This document shows positions 1 through 6,041 of a stretch of DNA of 6,109 nt, one piece after another. Below the pieces are notes generated by a model that saw only the letters and a list, made by a program, of their open reading frames with translations, was not told the origin of the DNA and made no database searches. Made by a program: the position numbers and the translations under genes. Within the stretch, counting starts at the first letter, position 1. Each line of letters opens with the position of its first letter. This stretch comes from Desulfuromusa sp. Its GTDB lineage: Bacteria; Desulfobacterota; Desulfuromonadia; Desulfuromonadales; Geopsychrobacteraceae. The DNA is taken from positions 1 through 6,109 of the forward strand of contig JAOZLQ010000141.1 in NCBI GenBank assembly GCA_029934755.1, written 5' to 3'.

Positions 1-43
1 TCTTTTTTTGTCCTTTCTGACATTATTAAAATCATATTATTTC

Positions 44-72
44 TTGACAATGAATTAACATTAATCTATGTA
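44..72 (+). promoter_or_regulatory. Possible sigma-70 promoter for the chemoreceptor gene
   Basis: A perfect TTGACA -35 hexamer sits at 44-49. Seventeen bases downstream is TATGTA (67-72), which matches TATAAT at only three of six positions, so the -10 assignment is weak. It would give a leader of about 105 bases before the start codon at 186. I looked for a flagellar sigma-28 promoter (TAAA, about 15 bases, GCCGATAA), which often drives chemoreceptor genes, and found none with correct spacing. Confidence 0.35.
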
Positions 73-185
73 TCACCATATAAATATTCATGTGACCGAA
101 AGAACTCGGACACCACGTTTCACACGGGGCCAATTACCGAGCCAACAACTGAATTCGTTTATATGACGAAATAAGGAGCACCAAC

Positions 186-2000
186 ATGCGTCTCAAAAAT
201 CTCAGCATTAGCAAAAAAATCTATTTGACTACCAGCCTGATAATACTGACCTTCGCCCTCTGCTTCTTCTGGATATACAACAACTATCGCAACCATGTTT
301 ATGCAGATAGCAAGAAGCAGCTTGTTACCGCCGTTGATACTGCCTATGGAATCATTGACCATTACAGTAAATCGGTGGGGAAAGATATGTCTGAGAGTGA
401 GGCTCAGAAGCATGCCCTCTCCGCAGTTAAAGCCCTCCGTTATGAAGGAAACACCTATTTCTGGATCAATGACACCCAACCCAAGATGATCATGCACCCG
501 ATCAAACCAGCACTCGACGGTAAAGATCTATCAGCAGTAAAAGATCCCGATGGGTTGTATCTCTTTAAAGAATTTGTCAAAGCAACTGAAAGCAAACAAG
601 GCGATTTTGTTTCCTATCAATGGCCAAAACCGGGCAAAGACACACCTCAACCTAAATTATCCTATGTAAAAAAACACCCTGGCTGGAACTGGATCATCGG
701 CAGCGGTATTTATGTTGATGTCCTGCAAGCCAAACTTAACACTATATTTTATGTTGTTCTTACTGTTCTTCTGCTGGCGATACTCTTCTCTTCTGTTCTG
801 ATTTACTTCCTGGCACGCTCTATTACCAAACCAATGAAACACGCAGTTGAAATGGTAAATGAAATTGAGAAAGGGCACTTTTCTACTCGACTTAATTTAA
901 ATCAAACCGATGAAATCGGTCAGATGGCCCAGGCCATGGATAAGTTTGCCGACAATATGCAACATGAAGTGATTGGTTCACTGCAAAAGCTCGCCAATGG
1001 CAACCTAAACATGAACCTTGTACCACGTGACAGTCAGGATGAAATACGTGGGGGATTCAATAAGTTAGAAAACGATTTGAACGAGATCATGGGATCAATT
1101 CAAAATGCCGGGCAACAGATCTCATCAAACAGCACCAGTGTCAGTGATTTTTCTCAATCACTATCACAAAGCTCAACCGAGTCGGCTGCTTCACTGGAAG
1201 AGATTACTGCCTCTCTGAGCGAGCTATCCAGCCAAACCAAACATAATGCTGACAATGCCAATCAGGTTAATGTCCTTTCTACTGATGCCAAAGAAGCAAC
1301 GGAAGAAGGTAAATCAAGAATGGCGCAGATGATCTCTGCTATGAGTGAGATCAGCGAGGCAGGGCAAAGCATTAACAAAATCATTAAAGTAATTGACGAA
1401 ATTGCCTTCCAAACCAACCTATTGGCTCTCAATGCTGCCGTTGAAGCTGCCCGTGCCGGTCAACATGGCAAGGGGTTCGCTGTGGTTGCTGAAGAAGTTC
1501 GCAATCTGGCTGCACGAAGTGCCAAAGCGGCTAGTGAAACCGCCGAACTGATTGAAGGTTCGATAGAAAAAACCAACAATGGCACACAAATCGCGGATAA
1601 AACCGCCGAATCACTTGAAACAATCATTGGTGGCGTATCCAAGGTTTCTGATCTGGCAGAAGAAATTGCTGCTGCTTCAAATGAACAGGCATCCGGTATT
1701 GGTCAAATCAACGAAGGACTGGGGCAGATCGATCAAGCAATCCAGCAGAACACTGCCACGGCCGAAGAAAGTGCCGCGGCGGCCGAAGAGTTATCCAGCC
1801 AAGCGGCAGAACTGCTTAACATGCTCAAACGCTTTCAGCTAAAAGGGCAAAGTCAACAGCAAGTGAGCTATCAACAACCTGCTCCTTCCAGGCCTGCACC
1901 ACAGTACCAACCTGCCAGTAATGACAATTGGGGCGGAGCACCTGCAAACAGCCCTCAACAAGCAATAACACTAGATGATGATGAATTTGGCAAATTCTAA
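186..2000 (+). CDS. Methyl-accepting chemotaxis protein with single-Cache sensor and two HAMP segments
   Basis: Transmembrane chemoreceptor that passes an extracytoplasmic signal to the CheA/CheW complex. The 604-residue protein begins with a short positive segment and a membrane helix (about 13-33). An extracytoplasmic domain of about 150 residues follows (35-187), with the YFWIND (91-96) and MHP (103-105) motifs and the GWNWIIGSGIY end (166-176) typical of sCache_2 sensors. A second membrane helix spans about 188-209, followed by HAMP (about 210-262) and a second HAMP-like segment (about 263-310). The signalling domain has the conserved hairpin tip near 404-427, including EIAFQTNLLALNAAVEAARAG. 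Glutamine/glutamate pairs in flanking helices are candidate methylation sites. The tail (555-604) is rich in Gln, Pro and Ser, ends in acidic DDDEFGKF and lacks a NWETF-type CheR-tethering pentapeptide. The start is supported by AAGGAG at 173-178, seven bases upstream. The gene stands alone, followed by a strong terminator. Ligand unknown; the family call is secure. Confidence 0.96.
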   Translation: MRLKNLSISKKIYLTTSLIILTFALCFFWIYNNYRNHVYADSKKQLVTAVDTAYGIIDHYSKSVGKDMSESEAQKHALSAVKALRYEGNTYFWINDTQPKMIMHPIKPALDGKDLSAVKDPDGLYLFKEFVKATESKQGDFVSYQWPKPGKDTPQPKLSYVKKHPGWNWIIGSGIYVDVLQAKLNTIFYVVLTVLLLAILFSSVLIYFLARSITKPMKHAVEMVNEIEKGHFSTRLNLNQTDEIGQMAQAMDKFADNMQHEVIGSLQKLANGNLNMNLVPRDSQDEIRGGFNKLENDLNEIMGSIQNAGQQISSNSTSVSDFSQSLSQSSTESAASLEEITASLSELSSQTKHNADNANQVNVLSTDAKEATEEGKSRMAQMISAMSEISEAGQSINKIIKVIDEIAFQTNLLALNAAVEAARAGQHGKGFAVVAEEVRNLAARSAKAASETAELIEGSIEKTNNGTQIADKTAESLETIIGGVSKVSDLAEEIAAASNEQASGIGQINEGLGQIDQAIQQNTATAEESAAAAEELSSQAAELLNMLKRFQLKGQSQQQVSYQQPAPSRPAPQYQPASNDNWGGAPANSPQQAITLDDDEFGKF

Positions 2001-2024
2001 AAATCAATAAACCAGATAAAAGAG

Positions 2025-2060
2025 AGGCCCGATTATCATGATGATGATCGGGCCTTTTTT
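2025..2060 (+). terminator. Rho-independent terminator after the chemoreceptor gene
   Basis: A nine-base-pair GC-rich stem pairs AGGCCCGAT (2025-2033) with ATCGGGCCT (2047-2055). The 13-base loop contains the small palindrome ATCATGAT, and a run of six T follows (2055-2060). It starts 24 bases after the chemoreceptor stop codon. On the minus strand the same hairpin is followed by CTCTTTTAT, so it might also stop transcripts coming from uvrC, but less efficiently. Confidence 0.92.
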
Positions 2061-2072
2061 GTGAAAAATATA

Positions 2073-2249
2073 GCCACTAAGACGCCAAGGACACCAAGAA
2101 GGTCAAAAACCTTAACGGAGAGGTGGAGAGATGCAGAGAAAAACAAATCAAAATCTTTATAAGGTTTTAAACCAGAAAAAAGATATTAAGGTCTTCTCTC
2201 CGGCTCAGCGCCTCTCCGTTAAAAATTCTTTTTTGGTGTTCTTGGTGGC
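2073..2249. repeat. Nested imperfect palindromic element between convergent genes
   Basis: About 177 bases flanked by related inverted arms. The left outer arm (2073-2100) contains GCCAAGGACACCAAGAA. The right outer arm (2226-2249), read on the other strand, gives GCCACCAAGAACACC followed by A-rich sequence. Inside them is a perfect 12-base inverted repeat, TTAACGGAGAGG (2112-2123) against CCTCTCCGTTAA (2211-2222), followed inward by diverged purine-rich arms with GGAGAGATGCAGAGAA on the left. The centre (about 2140-2190) is AT-rich and codes for nothing recognisable. Arms of this 'CCAC-AAG-CACCAAG' and 'AACGGAGAGG-GGAGAG' style are, from memory, widespread dispersed intergenic repeats in deltaproteobacteria and other phyla. 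That this copy is repeated elsewhere in the genome is an inference from the window. It ends 14 bases short of the uvrC stop codon, so it has not damaged that gene's 3' end. Confidence 0.7.
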
Positions 2250-2263
2250 AAAATTTATGATTA

Positions 2264-3046
2264 TCAATCTGACAAAATACGAAAAATTGTTTCCGCTAAA
2301 CTCGCAGACATCCCCGGCACCTGTTGCAATTCTTCCAACGATGCCGCACGAATTTTTTTCAAGCTGCCAAAATGTTTCAGCAGGGTTTTCCTCCGAGCTG
2401 GACCCACACCTGGGATATCGTCCAGAGATGATCTCAATGTAGCCTTACTCCGCAATTTTCGATGATACATAATAGCAAAACGATGCGCTTCATCGCGTAA
2501 CCGCTCTAGCAAGAACAGGCTTGCCGATCCATGCCGGAAGTTGACCGGATTTTTCCGCCCAGGGAGAAAGAAACGCTCTTCACTGCGCTCGACAACTTTC
2601 CCACGGACATTTGCCATCACCCGACTTTTAGCAATTCCTACCGCACCAATTTTTGCACCAAGGTTGTACTCCTCCAGCACCATCGTCAGAACCCCGAGCT
2701 GCCCCTTACCGCCATCAATCAAAATCATATCGGGAAGTTTTTCTTCCTCAACTCCACGTGCCAACCGCCTGCGCAATACCTCCCGTAACGATGCATAGTC
2801 ATCAGCACCTTCGACTGTTTTAATTTTAAAGCGTCGATATTCAGCCGAAGCAGGTTCACCGTCCTGCAAAACTACCATACTACCAACCGATTGGTTCCCC
2901 TGAACGTTTGAGATATCGTAACACTCAATCCGCTCAGGCAATCGGGGCAAGTCAAACTTAACCCGTAACTCTTCAAGTAACTGCTCACGTGCCTTTTGCC
3001 GTTGCCCTCGTTGACGATATGACTCCTCTGCATTTTTTTGCGCCAT
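2264..3046 (-). CDS. uvrC: UvrC C-terminal half (RNase H-like nuclease and HhH domains), separated from the N-terminal half by a stop codon
   Basis: This is the 3' portion of the excinuclease ABC subunit C gene. In UvrC this half makes the 5' incision and binds DNA. The 260 residues comprise an A/Q/E-rich helix (1-30) and the RNase H-like endonuclease domain (about 38-200). Candidate catalytic acids are D44 in YDISN and D111 in LIDGG, and H188/H195 lie in EAHRFAIMYH. A tandem helix-hairpin-helix region follows (about 207-258, with IPGVGPARRK and VPGMSASLAE). All signature motifs are intact. The frame is the same as that of the upstream half, and six codons (KKRLCL) separate the TAA from the first ATG. 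That ATG (3044-3046) has no Shine-Dalgarno sequence before it, only an A-rich stretch. An independent product would need reinitiation by ribosomes finishing the first half. Otherwise this is the untranslated tail of a nonsense-mutated gene. Homology is certain; expression is not. Confidence 0.85.
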   Translation of the reverse strand: MAQKNAEESYRQRGQRQKAREQLLEELRVKFDLPRLPERIECYDISNVQGNQSVGSMVVLQDGEPASAEYRRFKIKTVEGADDYASLREVLRRRLARGVEEEKLPDMILIDGGKGQLGVLTMVLEEYNLGAKIGAVGIAKSRVMANVRGKVVERSEERFFLPGRKNPVNFRHGSASLFLLERLRDEAHRFAIMYHRKLRSKATLRSSLDDIPGVGPARRKTLLKHFGSLKKIRAASLEELQQVPGMSASLAETIFRILSD

Positions 3047-3064
3047 TAGACAGAGGCGTTTTTT

Positions 3065-3067
3065 TTA
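3065..3067 (-). other. uvrC: In-frame TAA interrupting uvrC
   Basis: Read on the minus strand, the junction is GGT TAA AAA AAA CGC CTC. The stop is in the same frame as both halves (3067 and 3046 differ by 21), so this is a nonsense codon and not a frameshift. Many UvrC proteins have an acidic residue after the glycine here (PQ-x-G-E/D-K-R). Changing one T back to G would make GAA and restore G-E-K-K-R-L. The first base of the stop directly abuts a run of eight A, of which the last two bases of the TAA are part. Slippage on that run would not bypass the stop, because TAA is read in frame before the run has been passed. Confidence 0.9.
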
Positions 3068-4132
3068 ACCAAGCTGCGGTGTGATCAGACGAAAATTTTT
3101 ACCCCATTTTTCACTCAACCACTCGCCAAGTAAATTCGCACTTTCCAACGAAAAAGGGAGCAACAATTGATCCGGAAGAATCACCTGACGGGAGTAGTAT
3201 TCCTGCAAGAAGCCATTGAGTAATTCAGGTAAATCAAGTTTCCATTCAAGCAGATAGCTGCGTCGACCAATTAACCTCCCCTGACGAATAAACAGCAATG
3301 TCACTTCTACCTCACCACCATCCTGATGCAGGCCAATCACATCTTGATTCCCACCACCGTAATCGGTCACTTTTTGTTTTTCAACGCTCTTTTCGATTGA
3401 ACCTATCTGGTCCCGTAACCGTGCTGCATCTTCAAAACGCATATCTTTTGCCGCTTGTCCCATCCGCTGTTGTAGCTGGGAAATAACTTCCGAATCCCGC
3501 CCTTCTAATAATTGAATAACTCCATCCACCAGTTTGCGATAATCGTATTGGCTAATCTTTCCATGACAGGGTGCACTACATTGACCAATCTGGTGAAACA
3601 AACAAGGACGACCACGTTTTTTGCAGCGTTCGATGGACGAATGGCGCAAAGGAAATATCCGGTATATTTCCTTGAGTGTTTCACGGATAGCCGATGCCGA
3701 AGAATAAGGTCCAAAATAGTGGGCATCATCATTCTTGACCTGACGGACCACCTGCATCATTGGAAAGGGATCATTCAAATCAATCCGTACCGAAACATAG
3801 GTTTTATCATCACGCAATTCTATATTGTAATGCGGCCGGTACTTTTTGATCAGAGTATTTTCCAGCAGCAGTGCTTCTTTTTCGGTGTCGGTGATGATGG
3901 TCTCAATCCGCTGCACTTTCTCCATCAGAAGAGGAATATGTAACCTTCCATCTCCACCGGCGGAAAAATAACTGCGTAACCTGTTGCGTAACTGTTTGGC
4001 CTTACCAACATAGAGAACTTTATCATCGGCACCAAACATCAGATAGACACCAGGAGTCACTGGATATTTTTTCAGATCAATGGAAATCATAGCTTTAGCA
4101 TAATCAAGAATAGCCGCTGAATAAAGATCCAT
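3065..4132 (-). CDS. uvrC: UvrC N-terminal half (GIY-YIG nuclease, Cys cluster, UVR domain), ending at a premature TAA
   Basis: This is the 5' portion of the nucleotide excision repair nuclease gene. In UvrC this half makes the 3' incision and contacts UvrB. The GIY-YIG domain (about 23-103) shows GVY at 28-30, YVGKAKQLRNRLRSYF at 41-56 and the TEKEALLLENTLIKKY helix at 83-98 containing the metal-binding Glu. Four cysteines (C170, C177, C185, C189) match the cluster reported to bind Fe-S in UvrC. The UVR/UvrB-contact motif lies near 218-250 (AAKDMRFEDAARLRDQI). The frame ends after ITPQLG, in the linker that leads into the RNase H-like domain. Counting the stop as one codon, both halves total 622 codons, a normal UvrC length. 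Start choice is uncertain: ATG at 4132 immediately follows an in-frame TAA and adds 14 residues, while the internal ATG at 4090 (MISIDLKKYP) begins where family similarity begins. Neither has a clear Shine-Dalgarno sequence. Confidence 0.88.
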   Translation of the reverse strand: MDLYSAAILDYAKAMISIDLKKYPVTPGVYLMFGADDKVLYVGKAKQLRNRLRSYFSAGGDGRLHIPLLMEKVQRIETIITDTEKEALLLENTLIKKYRPHYNIELRDDKTYVSVRIDLNDPFPMMQVVRQVKNDDAHYFGPYSSASAIRETLKEIYRIFPLRHSSIERCKKRGRPCLFHQIGQCSAPCHGKISQYDYRKLVDGVIQLLEGRDSEVISQLQQRMGQAAKDMRFEDAARLRDQIGSIEKSVEKQKVTDYGGGNQDVIGLHQDGGEVEVTLLFIRQGRLIGRRSYLLEWKLDLPELLNGFLQEYYSRQVILPDQLLLPFSLESANLLGEWLSEKWGKNFRLITPQLG

Positions 4133-4172
4133 TTACATTTTCAGGTTTTTGTCTGGTACTCACTGAACTTAT

Positions 4173-4181
4173 TGGTATAAT
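4173..4181 (+). promoter_or_regulatory. Extended -10 promoter for the cNMP-domain/permease operon
   Basis: TGGTATAAT combines a consensus TATAAT (4176-4181) with the TGn extension, enough for a sigma-70 promoter without a good -35. Seventeen bases upstream, CTGGTA (4153-4158) is a poor -35 (three of six). Transcription would begin near 4188 and give a leader of about 100 bases before the GTG at 4288. It lies in the divergent gap with uvrC, 41 bases from the outermost uvrC ATG. I could not assign an equally good promoter for uvrC on the other strand. Confidence 0.6.
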
Positions 4182-4191
4182 GACCGCCTGT

Positions 4192-4290
4192 CAGCTAAAG
4201 GCTATCAACCTTTAGGCTGTAGGAAAATCGAGGCGAACAGCCTTCAAGCCTGAGAGCAACCGGCAATTCTCCCACAAAGGACTGATTGTG
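4192..4290 (+). promoter_or_regulatory. Structured mRNA leader with alternative hairpins and a hairpin at the ribosome binding site
   Basis: Hairpin A pairs CAGCTAAAGG (4192-4201) with CCTTTAGGCTG (4209-4219), with one bulged G and a seven-base loop. Hairpin B pairs AGGCTGT (4214-4220) with ACAGCCT (4237-4243). It uses the 3' side of A, so the two exclude each other. Near the start, CACAA (4273-4277) can pair with TTGTG (4286-4290). This places the start codon in a stem and most of the AAGGA Shine-Dalgarno (4277-4281) in the loop. No known riboswitch core was recognised and no T-run follows A or B, so control of translation is likelier than attenuation. The pairings are seen by eye; energies were not computed. 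Confidence 0.4.
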
Positions 4291-4818
4291 AATCCATTCT
4301 GGAATAATATTTTCCGCATCAGCGGCTATGAACAAACTCTGAACTATTTCCTCAGCACAATGCCGATGTTTAAAAAACTGGACAAGCGGGAGCTGGATTT
4401 TCTGGAAAATGTTGTTCATGTACGAAACTATCAAACTGATGAAATCATTTTCAGCGAGGGCGATATCGGTTCGGGTATGTACGCGATTCGTTCAGGACAA
4501 GTACAAGTCTACACCCACAACGAGCAAGAAGAGGAGACAGAACAGGCGGTACTGGAATCAGGGGATTTTTTTGGTGAAATTGCGTTAACTGCATCACGAC
4601 CACGCTGTGCCTCAGCTCGAGCCACAGAGCCCACAGTATTAATCGGTCTGTTCCGCTCCGACATATTGGAGGCAGTTCGTCGACATCCAGCACCATCCGC
4701 AAAGATCATGCTAGGTTTAAACCGGGTGATCAGTGATCGATTACTACAATGCAATATCCAACTCGAAGGATTAAAAAAACAGCAAGCCGATAGCCGAAAG
4801 CAGCAGACTGATGAATAG
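4288..4818 (+). CDS. Stand-alone cyclic-nucleotide-binding (CAP_ED) domain protein
   Basis: A soluble 176-residue protein made mostly of one CRP/FNR-type effector domain. After an N-terminal helical segment (1-24), the pattern MPMFKKLDKRELDFL (25-39) opens the domain. The beta-roll (45-118) includes the EIIFSEGDIGSGMYAIRSGQVQVY stretch and the phosphate-binding cassette GDFFGEIAL (92-100) with PRCAS (105-109). R106 is at the position that contacts the cyclic phosphate in cAMP-binding members, so nucleotide binding is plausible but unproven. A hinge helix follows (122-165), then a charged, Gln-rich tail. There is no helix-turn-helix, kinase or channel domain, so it is a sensor or regulatory subunit and not a transcription factor. 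The start is GTG, supported by AAAGGA (4276-4281) six bases upstream; an in-frame ATG lies further in at residue 25. Its last eight bases overlap the permease gene, which suggests it acts on or with that protein. Ligand unknown. Confidence 0.85.
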   Translation: MNPFWNNIFRISGYEQTLNYFLSTMPMFKKLDKRELDFLENVVHVRNYQTDEIIFSEGDIGSGMYAIRSGQVQVYTHNEQEEETEQAVLESGDFFGEIALTASRPRCASARATEPTVLIGLFRSDILEAVRRHPAPSAKIMLGLNRVISDRLLQCNIQLEGLKKQQADSRKQQTDE

Positions 4819-5941
4819 CAAGAGCGATATGAGTCGTGCGCAGGTTGCGGTGCTTTACCTGATTTTGACAACCGCAATCGCATCGGGCATTGTTATTTAT
4901 TCCTCCGCTTCGACCGTAACCGCGTTGCTGAAAACAGCAACCACCGGTTTATTTTTGCCCCTGTTGCTTTCATTGATTGTTTCATTTCTACTTGATCCGG
5001 TTGTCCATTTTTTTGAAAGTGAAAAAATTAATCGTACGCTGAGTATTTTTATTGTTTATATTTTACTGTCCTTCCTCATTATCCTCCTGATGGTGGTCAT
5101 TGGGCCACCTAACTGGAAAGGAATGATGCAGGCCCTTAAAGCCGATTTTCCCCGCTATATTGGTCGAGCTATCGAATATCTGGGTGGGTTACTAACCGTT
5201 GCTCAGGAACATTTCCCTTTCATTACAAACTACAACATCGCTGAACGCTTGAGTTCAGCATCACAATCATTCTTTGGCTTGATTCTCAAAGAAACCCCAC
5301 GCTCTGCTATGCGAATCGGTAGTCTACTATTACTGGTTCCACTGTTTTCTTTCTTTTTCCTGCGTGATAGTCGTCGAATTATGCGGGGTCTAATTTCTTT
5401 GACTCCAAACCGTTATTTTGAAATGGTTCTTGATATTTATGCTCATATTAGCTGGCAGCTAGCTCATTTTATTCGTGGAAGAATTTTAGAAGCATTGATC
5501 ATTGGAATGGTTGTCTGGATGGGGCTGTCACTGACCGATATCCACTATGCACCGATTCTGGCGGTCATTGCTGGAGCCAGTAATTTAGTTCCTTATATTG
5601 GACCACTTATCGGCATGATCCCTGGATTGGTGATTGCACTTGTTGACCTGGGTATGGGAGGGCAGTTCTGGTGGATTCTCATTGTTTATCTACTCATCGC
5701 CCAGATCATTATCGACAATTTCATCCTCATCCCAATCCTCATCTCAAAGGTGTCAAACCTGCACCCTCTCTGGGTAATTCTGGCTATTGTCATGGGAGGA
5801 AAGTTATACGGGGTCATGGGGATGATCATCGGTGTTCCGATTGCTAGCATCTTCAACATCATTATCATTGAAATCCATCAGTACCGTAGGACTTTCAATC
5901 CGTACCAGCGTTACTTTACCAGCCGGGGTAAATTTCTCTGA
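4811..5941 (+). CDS. AI-2E / PerM (UPF0118) family membrane transporter
   Basis: Inner-membrane protein of 376 residues, usual for the AI-2E transporter family (TqsA, PerM, YdiK and relatives). Members have been linked to autoinducer-2 export or to Na+/H+ exchange; the substrate here cannot be told. Hydrophobic segments lie at about 11-31, 45-63, 76-98, 168-185, 226-242, 247-275, 284-310 and 318-350. An amphipathic, less hydrophobic stretch (about 100-165) sits between the third and fourth, as is normal for the family. Signature motifs are FLLDPVVHFFE (59-69), GASNLVPYIGPLIGMIPG (255-272) and the DNFILIPILISKVSNLHPLWV (302-322) to GVMGMIIGVPIASI (334-347) region. The ATG at 4811 lies inside the end of the preceding gene and has only a poor Shine-Dalgarno. 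A second ATG at 4829 (residue 7) has AAGAG (4820-4824) four bases before it and may be the true start. Either way translation is probably coupled to the cNMP-domain gene. No clear terminator follows. Confidence 0.9.
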   Translation: MNSKSDMSRAQVAVLYLILTTAIASGIVIYSSASTVTALLKTATTGLFLPLLLSLIVSFLLDPVVHFFESEKINRTLSIFIVYILLSFLIILLMVVIGPPNWKGMMQALKADFPRYIGRAIEYLGGLLTVAQEHFPFITNYNIAERLSSASQSFFGLILKETPRSAMRIGSLLLLVPLFSFFFLRDSRRIMRGLISLTPNRYFEMVLDIYAHISWQLAHFIRGRILEALIIGMVVWMGLSLTDIHYAPILAVIAGASNLVPYIGPLIGMIPGLVIALVDLGMGGQFWWILIVYLLIAQIIIDNFILIPILISKVSNLHPLWVILAIVMGGKLYGVMGMIIGVPIASIFNIIIIEIHQYRRTFNPYQRYFTSRGKFL

Positions 5942-5992
5942 CGTGATTTCCTTTGACTAAAAAGTATAGATGGCAGAAAAACTCGAGACGTT

Positions 5993-6041
5993 TCCCGTTC
6001 AGGGACAGTCCCTAGTTAATTTCAATAGTTGCTTAAACTAT
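5993..6041. repeat. REP-like palindromes downstream of the permease gene
   Basis: AGGGAC (6001-6006) pairs with GTCCCT (6008-6013). The upstream TCCC (5993-5996) can compete for the same GGGA (6002-6005). A second hairpin pairs ATAGTT (6025-6030) with AACTAT (6036-6041) around a five-base loop. Neither is followed by a T-run, so they are not intrinsic terminators. The GGGACAGTCCC core resembles palindromes that act as REP sequences for REP-associated Y1 transposases. That link rests on resemblance only, since one copy is visible. Apart from these the 5942-6109 stretch contains no gene I can support. Confidence 0.35.

Noticed and set aside
81..102. Sigma-28 flagellar promoter (TAAATATT followed by ACCGAAAG)
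   Set aside because: The gap between the two elements is about five bases too short and the -10 part matches poorly.
94..150. Possible c-di-GMP (GEMM) riboswitch before the chemoreceptor, from CCGAAAG, GGAC and ACGGGGCC fragments
   Set aside because: The essential GCAAACC part of the core is absent upstream of CGAAAG and the GACGCAAAGCC part is not matched. The shared pieces are too short to support the call.
2131..2442. 103-codon plus-strand reading frame starting inside the palindromic element
   Set aside because: It runs antisense into the uvrC 3' end, starts in repeat sequence, has no ribosome site of its own beyond repeat purines, and resembles no protein family I know.
3065..3067. TAA as a recoded amino-acid codon
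   Set aside because: Known bacterial recoding for selenocysteine or pyrrolysine uses TGA or TAG, and the chemoreceptor gene in this same window ends with TAA, so TAA works as a stop here.
3505..3943. Long reading frames opposite or out of frame with uvrC
   Set aside because: They lie wholly within the clear UvrC coding sequence and their products show no domain; they are coding shadows.
5953..5981. TTGACT as a -35 element for a downstream gene
   Set aside because: No acceptable -10 lies at proper spacing and no gene start follows within the window.
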